This document shows positions 51,713 to 60,851 of a stretch of DNA of 64,000 bases, piece after piece. Numbering within the stretch: position 1 is the stretch's first letter; the number at the start of each line of letters is the position of its first letter. Source of the DNA: Sulfurimonas autotrophica DSM 16294 (GTDB lineage Bacteria > Campylobacterota > Campylobacteria > Campylobacterales > Sulfurimonadaceae); assembly GCF_000147355.1 (NCBI RefSeq), contig NC_014506.1:2089199-2153198 (forward strand), read 5' to 3'. Position numbers and translations under genes: made by a program. Below the pieces are notes generated by a model, which ran no database searches, was not told where the DNA came from, and saw only the letters and a program-made list of their open reading frames with translations.

Positions 51713-52471
51713 ATGAATTATTTTGCAAAAAGAATCATCCCATGCTTGGATGTAAAAGATGGACGCGTCGTCAAAGGCGTGAATTTTGTAGGACTCAAAG
51801 ATGCAGGTGACCCAGTAGAAGTTGCGCGAAGATATAATGAAGAGGGTGCCGATGAGCTTACTTTTTTAGATATTACGGCTTCATCTGATAACAGAGATAC
51901 TATAGTTGATATAGTTGCCGAAGTTGCACGTGAAATTTTTATACCTCTTACCGTAGGTGGAGGTATTCGCAAGCTTGACGATATTTACAAACTTTTAAAT
52001 GTCGGCTGTGATAAAGTAAGTATCAATTCAGCAGCTATAAAAAGACCCGAATTGATAGACGAGGGTGCAAAACGCTTTGGCTCTCAGTGTATTGTTACAG
52101 CTATTGATGTAAAAAAGACCGGTGATAAATACAATGTTTATCTTAACGGCGGACGTGTAGATACCGGCATTGATGCTGTAGAGTGGGCAAAAGAGGTTGT
52201 GGACCGCGGAAGTGGAGAAATCCTTTTAACTTCTATGGATGCAGACGGAACAAAAGCAGGCTTTGAGCTTAACATTACCGAACAAATCAGCCGTGCAGTA
52301 CATGTACCTGTTATTGCCAGCGGCGGTGCCGGGACAATGGGGCATATAAAAGAAGCTTTTGAGCACGGTGCCGATGCAGCACTTGCAGCGTCGATTTTTC
52401 ACTACAAAGAGATAGATATCATGGATTTGAAACATTATCTGCATGAACAAAACATACCGGTAAGACTTTAA
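51713..52471 (+). CDS. hisF: Imidazole glycerol phosphate synthase subunit HisF
   Basis: Cyclase subunit of histidine synthesis, a (beta/alpha)8 barrel. The N-terminal [22 protein letters not shown] carries the catalytic Asp. LTVGGGIR, and DADGTKAGF with the second catalytic Asp, follow. I chose the ATG at 51713 (252 residues, standard); the frame is open upstream to 51629, but those residues, partly encoded by parS, are not part of the family. No other his gene is adjacent. Confidence 0.95.
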   Translation: MNYFAKRIIPCLDVKDGRVVKGVNFVGLKDAGDPVEVARRYNEEGADELTFLDITASSDNRDTIVDIVAEVAREIFIPLTVGGGIRKLDDIYKLLNVGCDKVSINSAAIKRPELIDEGAKRFGSQCIVTAIDVKKTGDKYNVYLNGGRVDTGIDAVEWAKEVVDRGSGEILLTSMDADGTKAGFELNITEQISRAVHVPVIASGGAGTMGHIKEAFEHGADAALAASIFHYKEIDIMDLKHYLHEQNIPVRL

Positions 52472-52473
52472 AT

Positions 52474-53016
52474 ATGATTATCTGTGCCGGTAATAATGAA
52501 ACATTTCCATTTGCTACACCAATGGGAGTAGGCTTGATTGAAACTGCCATGAACCTCACACGGCTTTGCTTGTTTGACAAACCTGAGTTTCTACTCTTTG
52601 TAGGAACAGCCGGCAGCTATGGAGAAAAAGAGATATTTGACATAGTAGAAAGTAAAACAGCTGCTAATATTGAACTTGCTTTTTTAAGCAATGACGCTTA
52701 TACGCCGCTTGATAATGTTGTAACAACCAACACTACTAGTAAAAAAGATATCGTGGTCAATTCTTCTAACTATATATCAACAAATGCCCAGCTTTCAAAA
52801 AACTTTTTAAAGTTTGGTGTGGGAATAGAAAATATGGAATTTTTCTCCGTTTTACGCATTGCACAGGAATTTAATATTCCTGCAGGCGGCGTATTTTGTA
52901 TAACAAATTATACTAACAAAAATGCTCATGAAGATTTTTTAAAGAACCACAATAAAGCAAAAGAACTACTTCAAGCACATGTAACAAAACGTATAAAGGA
53001 ACTAACAGCAAAATGA
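52474..53016 (+). CDS. Purine-nucleoside phosphorylase/nucleosidase-like protein
   Basis: A 180-residue protein resembling a reduced MTA/SAH-nucleosidase or purine-nucleoside phosphorylase fold, with [27 protein letters not shown], and [17 protein letters not shown] in place of the usual (V)EMExAA substrate motif, where the glutamate is retained. It is shorter than true nucleosidases (about 230), so activity is uncertain. It starts 2 nt after hisF and overlaps rlmN by 4 nt. Confidence 0.7.
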   Translation: MIICAGNNETFPFATPMGVGLIETAMNLTRLCLFDKPEFLLFVGTAGSYGEKEIFDIVESKTAANIELAFLSNDAYTPLDNVVTTNTTSKKDIVVNSSNYISTNAQLSKNFLKFGVGIENMEFFSVLRIAQEFNIPAGGVFCITNYTNKNAHEDFLKNHNKAKELLQAHVTKRIKELTAK

Positions 53017-54107
53017 GTGCGCTAAAACAATCCTTACTGGATTTCACACAAAAAGAGCTAACAGAGTTAGTAAAACCGTCCTTTCGTGCAAAACAGATTT
53101 ATGGCTGGATGTACCATCAATATGCCCAAGACTTTGATGCAATGAAAAACATACCAAAAGCAATGAAAGAAGAACTGTCTCAAAAATATATAGTGAATCC
53201 GCTAAAAATAGTCCGTAAAGAAGAATCAAGTGATGGTACTATCAAGTACTTATTTGAATTGCAAGACGGCAAAACAGTTGAAGCAGTCTGGCTTAAAATG
53301 AAAGATGCGCAAATTGATGAAAATGGCGAGATAATACAAGAAGCAAAATACACAATTTGTGTCTCTACTCAGGTTGGCTGCAAAGTAGGGTGCTCTTTTT
53401 GTTTGACAGCAAAAGGCGGATTTACACGAGATCTAAGTGCAGGTGAAATCGTAGCGCAAGTTGTGAATTTAAAACGTGACAATGCACACAAACATAACAG
53501 AAAAATAAATATCGTGTATATGGGCATGGGAGAACCGCTAGATAATCTTGAGAATCTTGCAAAAGCCATAGAAATTTTTAAAGAAGAAGAGGGCTTGGCG
53601 ATTTCCGGCAAACGCCAAACAGTCAGTACTAGCGGTCTGAGCAATAAAATAGATAAACTTGGAAAAATGGACTTGGGCGTGCATATAGCCATATCACTCC
53701 ATGCAGTTGATGATGAACTGCGAACTGAACTTATACCTATGAATAAAGCACATAATATCAACTCAATCATAGAAGCGGTAAAACGCTTTCCGATTGATAC
53801 ACGTAAACGTGTCATGTTTGAATACCTTGTTATAAAGAACAAAAACGATGACTTAGGCTCTGCAAAAAAACTTGTGAAACTCCTTAGCGGTATAAAAGCT
53901 AAAGTAAATCTCATTTATTTTAATCCTTATCCTGGAACACCGTACGAACGTCCTTCACGTGAAGATATGGTCAAGTTTCAAGAGTACCTTATAAACCATG
54001 GTCTGCTCTCTACTATTCGCGATTCCAAAGGAATAGACATCAGTGCTGCATGCGGACAACTCAAAGAAAAAAACCAAGATGAGATAAACACAGTAATTCA
54101 AAACTAA
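53013..54107 (+). CDS. rlmN: Dual-specificity RNA methyltransferase RlmN
   Basis: Radical-SAM enzyme making 2-methyladenosine in 23S rRNA (A2503) and some tRNAs. The iron-sulfur cysteines are C123, C127 and C130. C116 and C347 (ISAACGQL) are the catalytic cysteines. [10 protein letters not shown] is the SAM-binding GGE-type motif. Length 364. Coupled to the upstream gene by an ATGA overlap. Confidence 0.97.
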   Translation: MSALKQSLLDFTQKELTELVKPSFRAKQIYGWMYHQYAQDFDAMKNIPKAMKEELSQKYIVNPLKIVRKEESSDGTIKYLFELQDGKTVEAVWLKMKDAQIDENGEIIQEAKYTICVSTQVGCKVGCSFCLTAKGGFTRDLSAGEIVAQVVNLKRDNAHKHNRKINIVYMGMGEPLDNLENLAKAIEIFKEEEGLAISGKRQTVSTSGLSNKIDKLGKMDLGVHIAISLHAVDDELRTELIPMNKAHNINSIIEAVKRFPIDTRKRVMFEYLVIKNKNDDLGSAKKLVKLLSGIKAKVNLIYFNPYPGTPYERPSREDMVKFQEYLINHGLLSTIRDSKGIDISAACGQLKEKNQDEINTVIQN

Positions 54108-54121
54108 TTTTTATTTTATTC

Positions 54122-54224
54122 TCGGAAGCAAGGTTTTCAAACACTAAAGTGTAACTTAGAAAAAAACTAAATTTTTTTCTGTAACCTTGCCTTTTAGGCT
54201 TTAAAGCAAATAAACCTAGGTTCC
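54122..54224. repeat. Palindromic repeat with inserted core (K family, copy C)
   Basis: GCAAGGTT (54128-54135) and AACCTTGC (54183-54190) enclose a 47-nt core. Its last 32 nt are identical to those of the copy B core at 23633, and its small hairpin is ACAC-TAAA-GTGT. TCGGAA before it and TTCC at 54221 resemble the outer pair of copy A; GCTTTAAAGC and AACCTAGGTT palindromes follow. It lies after rlmN and can terminate it. Confidence 0.75.
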
Positions 54225-54340
54225 AAGAAAAACATATTAATTTTTACAACATAACTGAGTTTTGAATTACCATGTGAAATAAATACTTAGATAACAAATC
54301 TAGGAGTATAATTAGCTTATAATAAAAATCAAGGACATTT

Positions 54341-54436
54341 ATGAGTGATGTAGATATCAGTGAAGTAGTTTTACTAGTTATAGTATTTACTGTTGGTGTT
54401 GGCGGTTTTATTTGGGCTGCAACAAAAGAAGACTAA
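54341..54436 (+). CDS. 31-residue membrane microprotein
   Basis: ATG at 54341 with AAGGA at 5-nt spacing encodes MSDVDISEVVLLVIVFTVG followed by VGGFIWAATKED. It has an acidic N-terminus, one membrane helix of about 21 residues and a short charged tail, the usual layout of regulatory or oxidase-associated microproteins. TATAAT boxes lie at 54307 and 54318. A second small gene follows 16 nt later with its own good ribosome-binding site, suggesting a two-gene transcript. No family recognised. Confidence 0.7.
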   Translation: MSDVDISEVVLLVIVFTVGVGGFIWAATKED

Positions 54437-54452
54437 ACAAAAAGGAGTTATT

Positions 54453-54689
54453 ATGGCAGAAAAGACAGATTCAGACAGAATCAAAGAGATATATAAACTT
54501 TGTAAAAGTCATTTTGGTGATGTACGTTTTGTAGGCGTTAAATATCACAATAGAATAGGATGGATTGCCAAAGCACAACTTGGTGATGAATTTGAGAACT
54601 TAACAGCAGATGGTAAAACAAGTACAGATGCATTAAGAAAGCTACGAAACCGCGTGAAAAAAATTATACGAAGATATAACGAAGTATAA
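54453..54689 (+). CDS. Small basic conserved hypothetical protein, 78 aa
   Basis: ATG at 54453 follows AAAGGAG at good spacing; the frame is open upstream, but that part overlaps the 31-residue gene and is not used. The protein is charged and ends in ALRKLRNRVKKIIRRYNEV, a basic amphipathic helix that could bind nucleic acid. No family recognised. It is followed by the AT-rich gap with DnaA boxes. Confidence 0.7.
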   Translation: MAEKTDSDRIKEIYKLCKSHFGDVRFVGVKYHNRIGWIAKAQLGDEFENLTADGKTSTDALRKLRNRVKKIIRRYNEV

Positions 54690-55044
54690 GAAGCAGACGA
54701 CCAACACACCAGGGAGGTCGTCTATGAATGTAATAATACCCTACTAATCTTAAAAAAATATTTCAAATATACACTTCTCTTAAAATAAATTTTAATCATA
54801 AAAAAATTTCAAAATTTACTCTAAATGTGTATTATTCACACATTGTTCTAAAGTGTGAATATCACAAAAAATAGTCACTAAAAAATTTAGAAATTTAGTG
54901 ATTATTTAAGAAAATATTTATGTAAATTTCAACTTAAAGCAATTTATATATTCTATATATAGCCTGATTATAGGGCTATACAGCGATTTTTAAAAATTAT
55001 TCACATTGTTGAAAATAATTTTTATCATTTTGTAAAAAAGTTAT
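54690..55044. other. AT-rich intergenic region with DnaA boxes
   Basis: About 355 nt without a gene. It holds TTATTCACA at 54832-54840 and 54997-55005, a third at 55041-55049 running into the rluA-type stop codon, and ATATTCACA on the minus strand at 54854-54862. A TCACTAAA...TTTAGTGA inverted repeat lies near 54876-54902. A GACGACC...GGTCGTC hairpin after the 78-aa gene (54696-54722) is probably its terminator. parS site 2 is 210 nt to the right. Confidence 0.65.
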
Positions 55045-55953
55045 TCACATTACATATAACAAAGATGTTTTTAAAAAGTCTACTTTACTTTTTATATGAT
55101 AACTTCTTCCATATAACTCAAAGCCCAATTCACTTGCATGTAAAAGCAATCGCTTAGCACCGCTGTATTTTATTCTTTCTTCTTCCGACAATTCCCGTTC
55201 TAAAAATTTAATAATATTTTCTTCACTCTGTCCATAAATAGGATCACCCACAATTGGATGTTTCACGTGAAACAAATGCACTCTAATTTGATGTTGTCTT
55301 CCTGTATATGGTGAACATTCAACAAGTGTCATATCAACTTCAGAAAAATATTGCAGCGGCTTGAAGTCAGTTTTTGAAGCTTTGCCTTTTTCATCAACCT
55401 TTACCACCATGCGAACTATTGCACTCTCATCTTCTGCTCTGAGCAGTGGTGCTTCTACTGTAAGTTCTTTTTCAAAATGACCATGCACAAATGCCAAATA
55501 TTTTTTCTTCATATCTCTTTGCTCAAACATCATTTTAATATCACGTTCGCTTTGTTTATTTTTAGCACATAAAACTAGTCCGCTAGTTTCCTGATCAATT
55601 CTATGCGTTATATTTGCATCCCTGCCGTATTGGTATTTTAATTCATCTATAAGGGAATAGGGCGTATATCTGTTTTGAGGATGAATAAGCACGCCGCTTG
55701 GTTTATCAAATATTACAAACTCTTCTTCTTCATATGTAGGCTCCAGTCCTTTTGTAATTGGTTCAAAATAGATAAATTCAAATTCACCTTCTATTTCACC
55801 TGCTGTTTTTGTCATGGGTTTCCCACTAACAAACAGTCTACCTTTGGCAATAAGACGCTGTGCTTCTTTTTGTGTATATCCAAGTTCTTGTATTAAATAT
55901 AAAAAAGCTTTTTGTTTTTTCGGTGCGAACATTCTCTTTCTAACAAATGGCAA
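55045..55953 (-). CDS. RluA-family pseudouridine synthase
   Basis: An N-terminal S4 RNA-binding domain (about 20-75, TQKEAQRLIAKGRLFVSGK) precedes the catalytic domain with THRIDQETSGLVL, whose Asp is the nucleophile, and GRQHQIRVHLFHVKHPIVGD. The target uridines cannot be told from sequence. parS site 2 is encoded within this gene at the RVHLFHVKHP stretch, where the family normally has a glycine before HP. Length 302. Confidence 0.92.
   Translation of the reverse strand: MPFVRKRMFAPKKQKAFLYLIQELGYTQKEAQRLIAKGRLFVSGKPMTKTAGEIEGEFEFIYFEPITKGLEPTYEEEEFVIFDKPSGVLIHPQNRYTPYSLIDELKYQYGRDANITHRIDQETSGLVLCAKNKQSERDIKMMFEQRDMKKKYLAFVHGHFEKELTVEAPLLRAEDESAIVRMVVKVDEKGKASKTDFKPLQYFSEVDMTLVECSPYTGRQHQIRVHLFHVKHPIVGDPIYGQSEENIIKFLERELSEEERIKYSGAKRLLLHASELGFELYGRSYHIKSKVDFLKTSLLYVM
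55259..55274. promoter_or_regulatory. parS centromere site 2
   Basis: A second perfect TGTTTCACGTGAAACA palindrome, here inside the RluA-family coding sequence. Two exact copies of a 16-mer 3.6 kb apart are not expected by chance. Confidence 0.92.
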
Positions 55954-56054
55954 AATTTCAATCCTCTTTAATGAATATTTGAGTAAAATAGATTACTTAA
56001 ATTATGCGAATTCTAGCATAAAATAGAAGATATTATTTATAAGGAACCTATATA

Positions 56055-57386
56055 ATGGTAGATAGATATTCACGAGAAGAGATGGCATCAAAATGGACTT
56101 ACCAGGCTAAATATCAAGCTTGGTTAGATGTTGAAAAAGCTGTAGTTAAAGCTTGGGCGAGACTAGGAAAGATACCTCAAGAAGATGCGGACAAGATTGT
56201 TAAAAATGCAAACTTTGATATTAAACGTATTGATGAGATAGAAGCTGTAACACGCCACGACCTTATAGCTTTTACTACTTCTGTATCTGAATCTCTTGGT
56301 AAAGAGAGTAGATGGTTCCATTATGGTATGACTTCATCAGATACTATTGATACTGCTGTTGCTCTTCAAATGAAAGATTCACTCTCGCTTATTATAGAAG
56401 ATGTAAAAATGATTATGGAATCTATTAAAAAACGTGCAATGGAACACAAGATGACTTTAATGGTTGGACGTTCTCATGGTATTCATGGAGAACCTATAAC
56501 ATTTGGTCTTGTATTAGCTGTTTGGTATGATGAAATGGCACGTCATTTAGAAAACCTTGAGCAAACTATGGATGTTATCGCTGTTGGTCAAGTGAGTGGA
56601 GCTATGGGTAACTTTGCACATGCGCCACTAGAATTGGAAGAGTATACATGTGAAGAGTTAGGTCTTAAACCTGCTCCTGCTTCAAACCAGGTTATTCAAC
56701 GTGATCGTTATGCAAGATTGGCTACTACACTAGCACTTATGGCAAGTTCAATAGAAAAATTTGCCGTTCAAGTTCGTCACTGGCAAAGAACAGAAGTATA
56801 TGAGTGCGAAGAGTATTTTGCAAAAGGGCAGAAAGGTTCTTCTGCAATGCCGCATAAGCGTAATCCTATCCTCACAGAAAACATAACAGGTTTGGCACGT
56901 ATGATTCGTGCATATGCAAATCCTGCTATGGAAAATGTAGCATTATGGCACGAGCGTGATATTTCTCACTCATCAACTGAGCGTTTTTGGCTGCCGGATG
57001 CATTTATAACAAGTGACTTTATGCTTCACCGTATGAATAACGTTATAGCAAATCTGACTGTTTACCCTGAAAATATGATGAAAAACCTTAACCTTACAGG
57101 GGGGCTTGTTTTCTCACAACGTGTTTTACTTGAACTGCCGCTTCAAGGTGTTTCACGTGAGGATGCTTACAAAATCGTACAAAGAAATGCAATGAAAGTC
57201 TGGGAAGAGATTCAGCAAGGCAAGCCTACAGTAAATGAAAAAGGGGAAAGTCTTTACCTTAATCATTTGCTTGCAGATGAGGAACTAAGAAACTCACTCA
57301 GCGAAGAAGCAATCAGAGAATGTTTTAATTACGACTACTATACAAAAAATGTAGATAAGATTTTTAACAGAGTTTTTAACAAGTAA
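56055..57386 (+). CDS. purB: Adenylosuccinate lyase
   Basis: Releases fumarate at two steps of purine synthesis. The fumarase-superfamily signature SSAMPHKRNP is near residue 263 with the flexible catalytic loop. TSSDTIDTA and SHGIHGEP carry the other active-site residues. Length 443. Followed 8 nt later by nrdA, so purine and deoxynucleotide synthesis are co-transcribed. Confidence 0.97.
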   Translation: MVDRYSREEMASKWTYQAKYQAWLDVEKAVVKAWARLGKIPQEDADKIVKNANFDIKRIDEIEAVTRHDLIAFTTSVSESLGKESRWFHYGMTSSDTIDTAVALQMKDSLSLIIEDVKMIMESIKKRAMEHKMTLMVGRSHGIHGEPITFGLVLAVWYDEMARHLENLEQTMDVIAVGQVSGAMGNFAHAPLELEEYTCEELGLKPAPASNQVIQRDRYARLATTLALMASSIEKFAVQVRHWQRTEVYECEEYFAKGQKGSSAMPHKRNPILTENITGLARMIRAYANPAMENVALWHERDISHSSTERFWLPDAFITSDFMLHRMNNVIANLTVYPENMMKNLNLTGGLVFSQRVLLELPLQGVSREDAYKIVQRNAMKVWEEIQQGKPTVNEKGESLYLNHLLADEELRNSLSEEAIRECFNYDYYTKNVDKIFNRVFNK

Positions 57387-57394
57387 GGACAGTT

Positions 57395-59761
57395 ATGATA
57401 ACAGTTATAAAAAGAAACGGACGGACAGAACCTTTAGATATTTCTAAAATTCAAAAGTATACTTCTGCAGCTGTAAAAGGTTTGGGCAATGTAAGTCAAA
57501 GTGAACTTGAGGTTGATGCACAAATTCACTTTCGTGATGGCATAACATCAAAAGAGATACAAGAAACTTTAATTAAAACTGCAGTCGACAAAATAGACAT
57601 AGATGCACCGAACTGGACATTTGTCGCTTCACGTCTTTTTCTTTTCAATCTGTATCATCAAGTAAACGGATTCACAGGCTACTGTAAACTTGAAAAATAT
57701 TTTGAAAAAGGTGAAAAAGAGGGACGCATCCTTTTAGGACTTAAAGAGATGTATGACCTTGATGAACTTGAAAAGCACATCAAGCCCGAAAGAGATTTAC
57801 AGTTTAACTACCTTGGTATTAAAACACTCTATGACAGATACCTGATAAAAGACAGAGATTCTAACCCAATAGAACTTCCTCAGCATATGTTTATGGCAAT
57901 AGCAATGTTCTTGGCTCAGCGTGAAGAAAACCGTCAAGAATGGGCTATTAAATTTTATAACATGATTAGTAAATTTGAAGTGATGCTTGCAACACCGACA
58001 CTCTCTAATGCCAGAACGCCGAGACACCAGTTGAGTTCATGTTATATCGGTTCAACGCCTGATAATATAGAGGGAATTTTTGATGCCTATAAAGAGATGG
58101 CAATGCTTTCTAAATTCGGTGGAGGAATCGGCTGGGACTGGACACAGGTCCGCTCAATGGGCTCTTATATAGACGGACATAAAAATGCAGCCGGCGGTAC
58201 CATACCGTTTTTAAAAATTACAAATGACATCGCCATTGCCGTAGATCAGCTCGGTACTCGTAAAGGAGCAATAGCCGTTTACCTTGAACCGTGGCATATA
58301 GATATTAACGACTTCTTGGATTTAAAGAAAAACTCCGGTGAAGAGCGTCGACGTGCACATGATCTATTTCCATCACTTTGGCTTAATGACATGTTTATGA
58401 AACGTGTTGAAGAAGATGGCATATGGACACTTTTTGATCCTTATGACACCAGAGAACTTACTAACATGTATGGTGAAGAATTCAACAAACGTTACTTAGA
58501 ATTAGAACAAGATGAAAGTATCATCAAAGAAAAAGTAAAAGCCAAAGATTTATGGAAAAAGATACTTACATCTTATTTTGAAACCGGTTCGCCGTTTCTT
58601 TGTTTTAAAGATAATGCTAACCGAGCAAACCCGAATGATCATTATGGAATTATTCGCAGCTCAAACCTTTGTACAGAAATTTTTCAAAACACACAGCCTA
58701 ACCATTATAAAATCAAATTTATTTTTGAAAATGGTGAAAGTGTAAGCTATGAAGAAAACGAGATGGTAACAGTTGACAGCGGTATAACAAAACCGGCTAA
58801 AAAAGTTACTGCTCTGGATTCACTTGGCGGATTGCCGATTTTTGTTGTAGAGAAAGAAAAAGTTGATGGCTCAACTGCTGTTTGTAATCTTGCTTCTATC
58901 AACCTTTCACGTGTAAATACAAAAAAAGATATAGACAGAATCGTACCGACTGCCATTAGATGTTTGGACAATGTTATTGACTTGAACTTCTATCCTGTTG
59001 AAAAGGTAAAACGTACTAACATGCGAAGTCGTTCTATCGGTTTGGGTGTTATGGGTGAAGCACAAATGTTAGCAGAGGCCGGCACTATGTGGGGAAGTCA
59101 GGAACATTTTGACAAAATAGATGAAATTATGGAATCTGTTTGTTATAACGCTGTTTCTGCATCTTCTGATTTGGCAGCTGAAAAAGGAAGTTATCCTGAG
59201 TTTGAAGGCAGTAAGTGGAGTAGAGGAATAATGCCTCAGGACCATGCAAATGCTGAAGTAGTTAATTTGGTTGACCGCGGCGGACTATTTGCATCTACCT
59301 ACGAATGGGATGAATTACGTGCAAAAGTAAAAAAACAGGGTATGAGAAACGGTTATTTGATGGCTGTTGCACCTACGTCATCTATATCAATTTTAACGGG
59401 TACAACACAGGCTATAGAACCTGTCTTTAAGCGTAAATGGTCAGAAGAAAATCTCAGCGGACTTATTCCTGTTGTTGTACCAAATCTGTCGCCTGATACA
59501 TGGAGTTATTACACTCCGGCATATGATTTAAATCAGACAGTTCTTATTAAAGCTGCAGCAATTCGTCAAAAATGGATAGATCAGGGGCAATCACTTAATA
59601 TCTTCATTACCCTGGATAAAGCGAGCGGGCGTTATTTAAATGAGATTTATATGCTTGCATGGAAACTAGGGCTTAAATCTACCTACTACCTGCGTTCACA
59701 GTCACCTGAAATGGTAAGCGATGTAGAAGACAGAAGCATGGAGTGTGTCGGTTGCCAATAG
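57395..59761 (+). CDS. nrdA: Ribonucleoside-diphosphate reductase, alpha subunit
   Basis: Class Ia reductase large subunit. It has an N-terminal ATP-cone (about 1-90), SSCYIGSTPDN and SNLCTEIFQN with redox cysteines, the STYYLR tyrosine pair of the radical path, and a C-terminal CVGC shuttle pair. Length 788 is normal. The beta subunit is not in this window. An unknown gene overlaps its 3' end by 10 nt. Confidence 0.97.
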   Translation: MITVIKRNGRTEPLDISKIQKYTSAAVKGLGNVSQSELEVDAQIHFRDGITSKEIQETLIKTAVDKIDIDAPNWTFVASRLFLFNLYHQVNGFTGYCKLEKYFEKGEKEGRILLGLKEMYDLDELEKHIKPERDLQFNYLGIKTLYDRYLIKDRDSNPIELPQHMFMAIAMFLAQREENRQEWAIKFYNMISKFEVMLATPTLSNARTPRHQLSSCYIGSTPDNIEGIFDAYKEMAMLSKFGGGIGWDWTQVRSMGSYIDGHKNAAGGTIPFLKITNDIAIAVDQLGTRKGAIAVYLEPWHIDINDFLDLKKNSGEERRRAHDLFPSLWLNDMFMKRVEEDGIWTLFDPYDTRELTNMYGEEFNKRYLELEQDESIIKEKVKAKDLWKKILTSYFETGSPFLCFKDNANRANPNDHYGIIRSSNLCTEIFQNTQPNHYKIKFIFENGESVSYEENEMVTVDSGITKPAKKVTALDSLGGLPIFVVEKEKVDGSTAVCNLASINLSRVNTKKDIDRIVPTAIRCLDNVIDLNFYPVEKVKRTNMRSRSIGLGVMGEAQMLAEAGTMWGSQEHFDKIDEIMESVCYNAVSASSDLAAEKGSYPEFEGSKWSRGIMPQDHANAEVVNLVDRGGLFASTYEWDELRAKVKKQGMRNGYLMAVAPTSSISILTGTTQAIEPVFKRKWSEENLSGLIPVVVPNLSPDTWSYYTPAYDLNQTVLIKAAAIRQKWIDQGQSLNIFITLDKASGRYLNEIYMLAWKLGLKSTYYLRSQSPEMVSDVEDRSMECVGCQ

Positions 59762-60093
59762 ATCTTGAACGATTTGACAACTTTAAAGATGCTGAGTTAC
59801 GCATTGTAAATATTGTCTCGCCCACACATATAAAGTTAACAGTTGCCGTACAAGACAGAGCTCGTGCCTTTGACTGGATAACACTAGAACTTGATTTTAC
59901 AGGCGTAACAGATGCAAGACTACTTGAACAAAATAAACTTAAGTTTATAGACATGAACGAAGGCGCAAGCCTCTTACATGTAAACAATGAGTTTGCATTT
60001 GGTATAGGAGCGTGCTATAATGCCTCAACAATTAAAAACTCCACACTCTATATCATTTCTAAAGACTTGAAATATAAAGAGGAACAATTTTAA
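59752..60093 (+). CDS. Hypothetical protein, 113 aa
   Basis: It begins at a TTG (59752) 8 nt after GGAG, inside the last codons of nrdA; a GTG at 59743 is the alternative. The protein is soluble and mixed alpha/beta with IDLERFDNFKDAELRIVNI and the segment DRARAFDWITLELDFTG. I do not recognise a family. It lies 9 nt before fliW and is probably the link between nrdA and the signalling genes in one transcript. Confidence 0.65.
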   Translation: MPIDLERFDNFKDAELRIVNIVSPTHIKLTVAVQDRARAFDWITLELDFTGVTDARLLEQNKLKFIDMNEGASLLHVNNEFAFGIGACYNASTIKNSTLYIISKDLKYKEEQF

Positions 60094-60102
60094 AGGATAG
60101 TA

Positions 60103-60492
60103 ATGGCATATGAAGTAAAAGGCGAAATACTTGGATTTGTAAATACTAAGCAGGTAGATATAAATGGGATAGATGAACTTTTTTCTACAATGATAGATAG
60201 CCATAATGAGGGTATTTCCTTCACATTGGTTAATCCTTACATATTACGAGAATACTCTTTTGACATTCCAATGGAAACAAAAAATTTGCTCAATATAAAT
60301 AGTAACTCAAAAATAAGCGTTTACAATATTTTACTCATTCAAAAGCCTTTGGAAAAATCAACAATTAACTTTTTAGCTCCTATAATTATTAATCATGATA
60401 ACAACACACTAGCCCAAATTGTTCTAGAACCAAAACAAAACCCGGACTATGGCATGGCAGAAAGCATAGAATCTTTTAGGAAAGAAAAATGA
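60103..60492 (+). CDS. fliW: FliW-family flagellar assembly factor
   Basis: FliW binds flagellin and the regulator CsrA, linking flagellin secretion to translation. The 129 residues show the FliW pattern: FTLVNPYILREYSFDIP, then the VYNILLIQKP strand, STINFLAPIIIN and the closing AQIVL. It overlaps the following response regulator by 4 nt and heads a signalling cluster. Confidence 0.85.
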   Translation: MAYEVKGEILGFVNTKQVDINGIDELFSTMIDSHNEGISFTLVNPYILREYSFDIPMETKNLLNINSNSKISVYNILLIQKPLEKSTINFLAPIIINHDNNTLAQIVLEPKQNPDYGMAESIESFRKEK

Positions 60493-60851
60493 AATATTTA
60501 GTCACGGATGATTCAAAACTTGCAAGACGTGTACTTGTAAAGGCACTTCTAACATATACTGATGAAGCACATATATTTCAAGCTACTAATGGTCTTGAAG
60601 CAGTAAAAATGACGCTTAAAGAGAGACCAGACATAGTCTTTCTAGATTTGACAATGCCCGAAATGGATGGTTATACCGCATTACCAAAATTACGAAAAAT
60701 AAACCCCGACATAAAAGTAGTTGTTGTTTCCGCAGATGTACAAGAACAGGCTAAAGAAAAAGTTCTCGCACTTGGAGCAAAATTTCATATTGCCAAACCT
60801 ATAAATCCTCAAAAACTTAAAGAGATACTGGAATCTTTAGCAAATGAGTAA
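60489..60851 (+). CDS. CheY-like single-domain response regulator
   Basis: A stand-alone receiver domain of 120 residues with the acidic pair D7/D8, phospho-acceptor D53 (FLDLTMPEMDG), S81 and K103 (AKPINP), all required residues. No output domain. It overlaps fliW by 4 nt and the CheC-like gene by 8 nt, so the phosphatase and kinase next door are likely partners. Confidence 0.92.
   Translation: MKYLVTDDSKLARRVLVKALLTYTDEAHIFQATNGLEAVKMTLKERPDIVFLDLTMPEMDGYTALPKLRKINPDIKVVVVSADVQEQAKEKVLALGAKFHIAKPINPQKLKEILESLANE

Noticed and set aside
57149..57164. Near-parS sequence in purB (and others with a CACGTG core at 51922 and 53955)
   Set aside because: They match about 12 of 16 positions and lie in codons explained by the proteins; ParB binding is doubtful.
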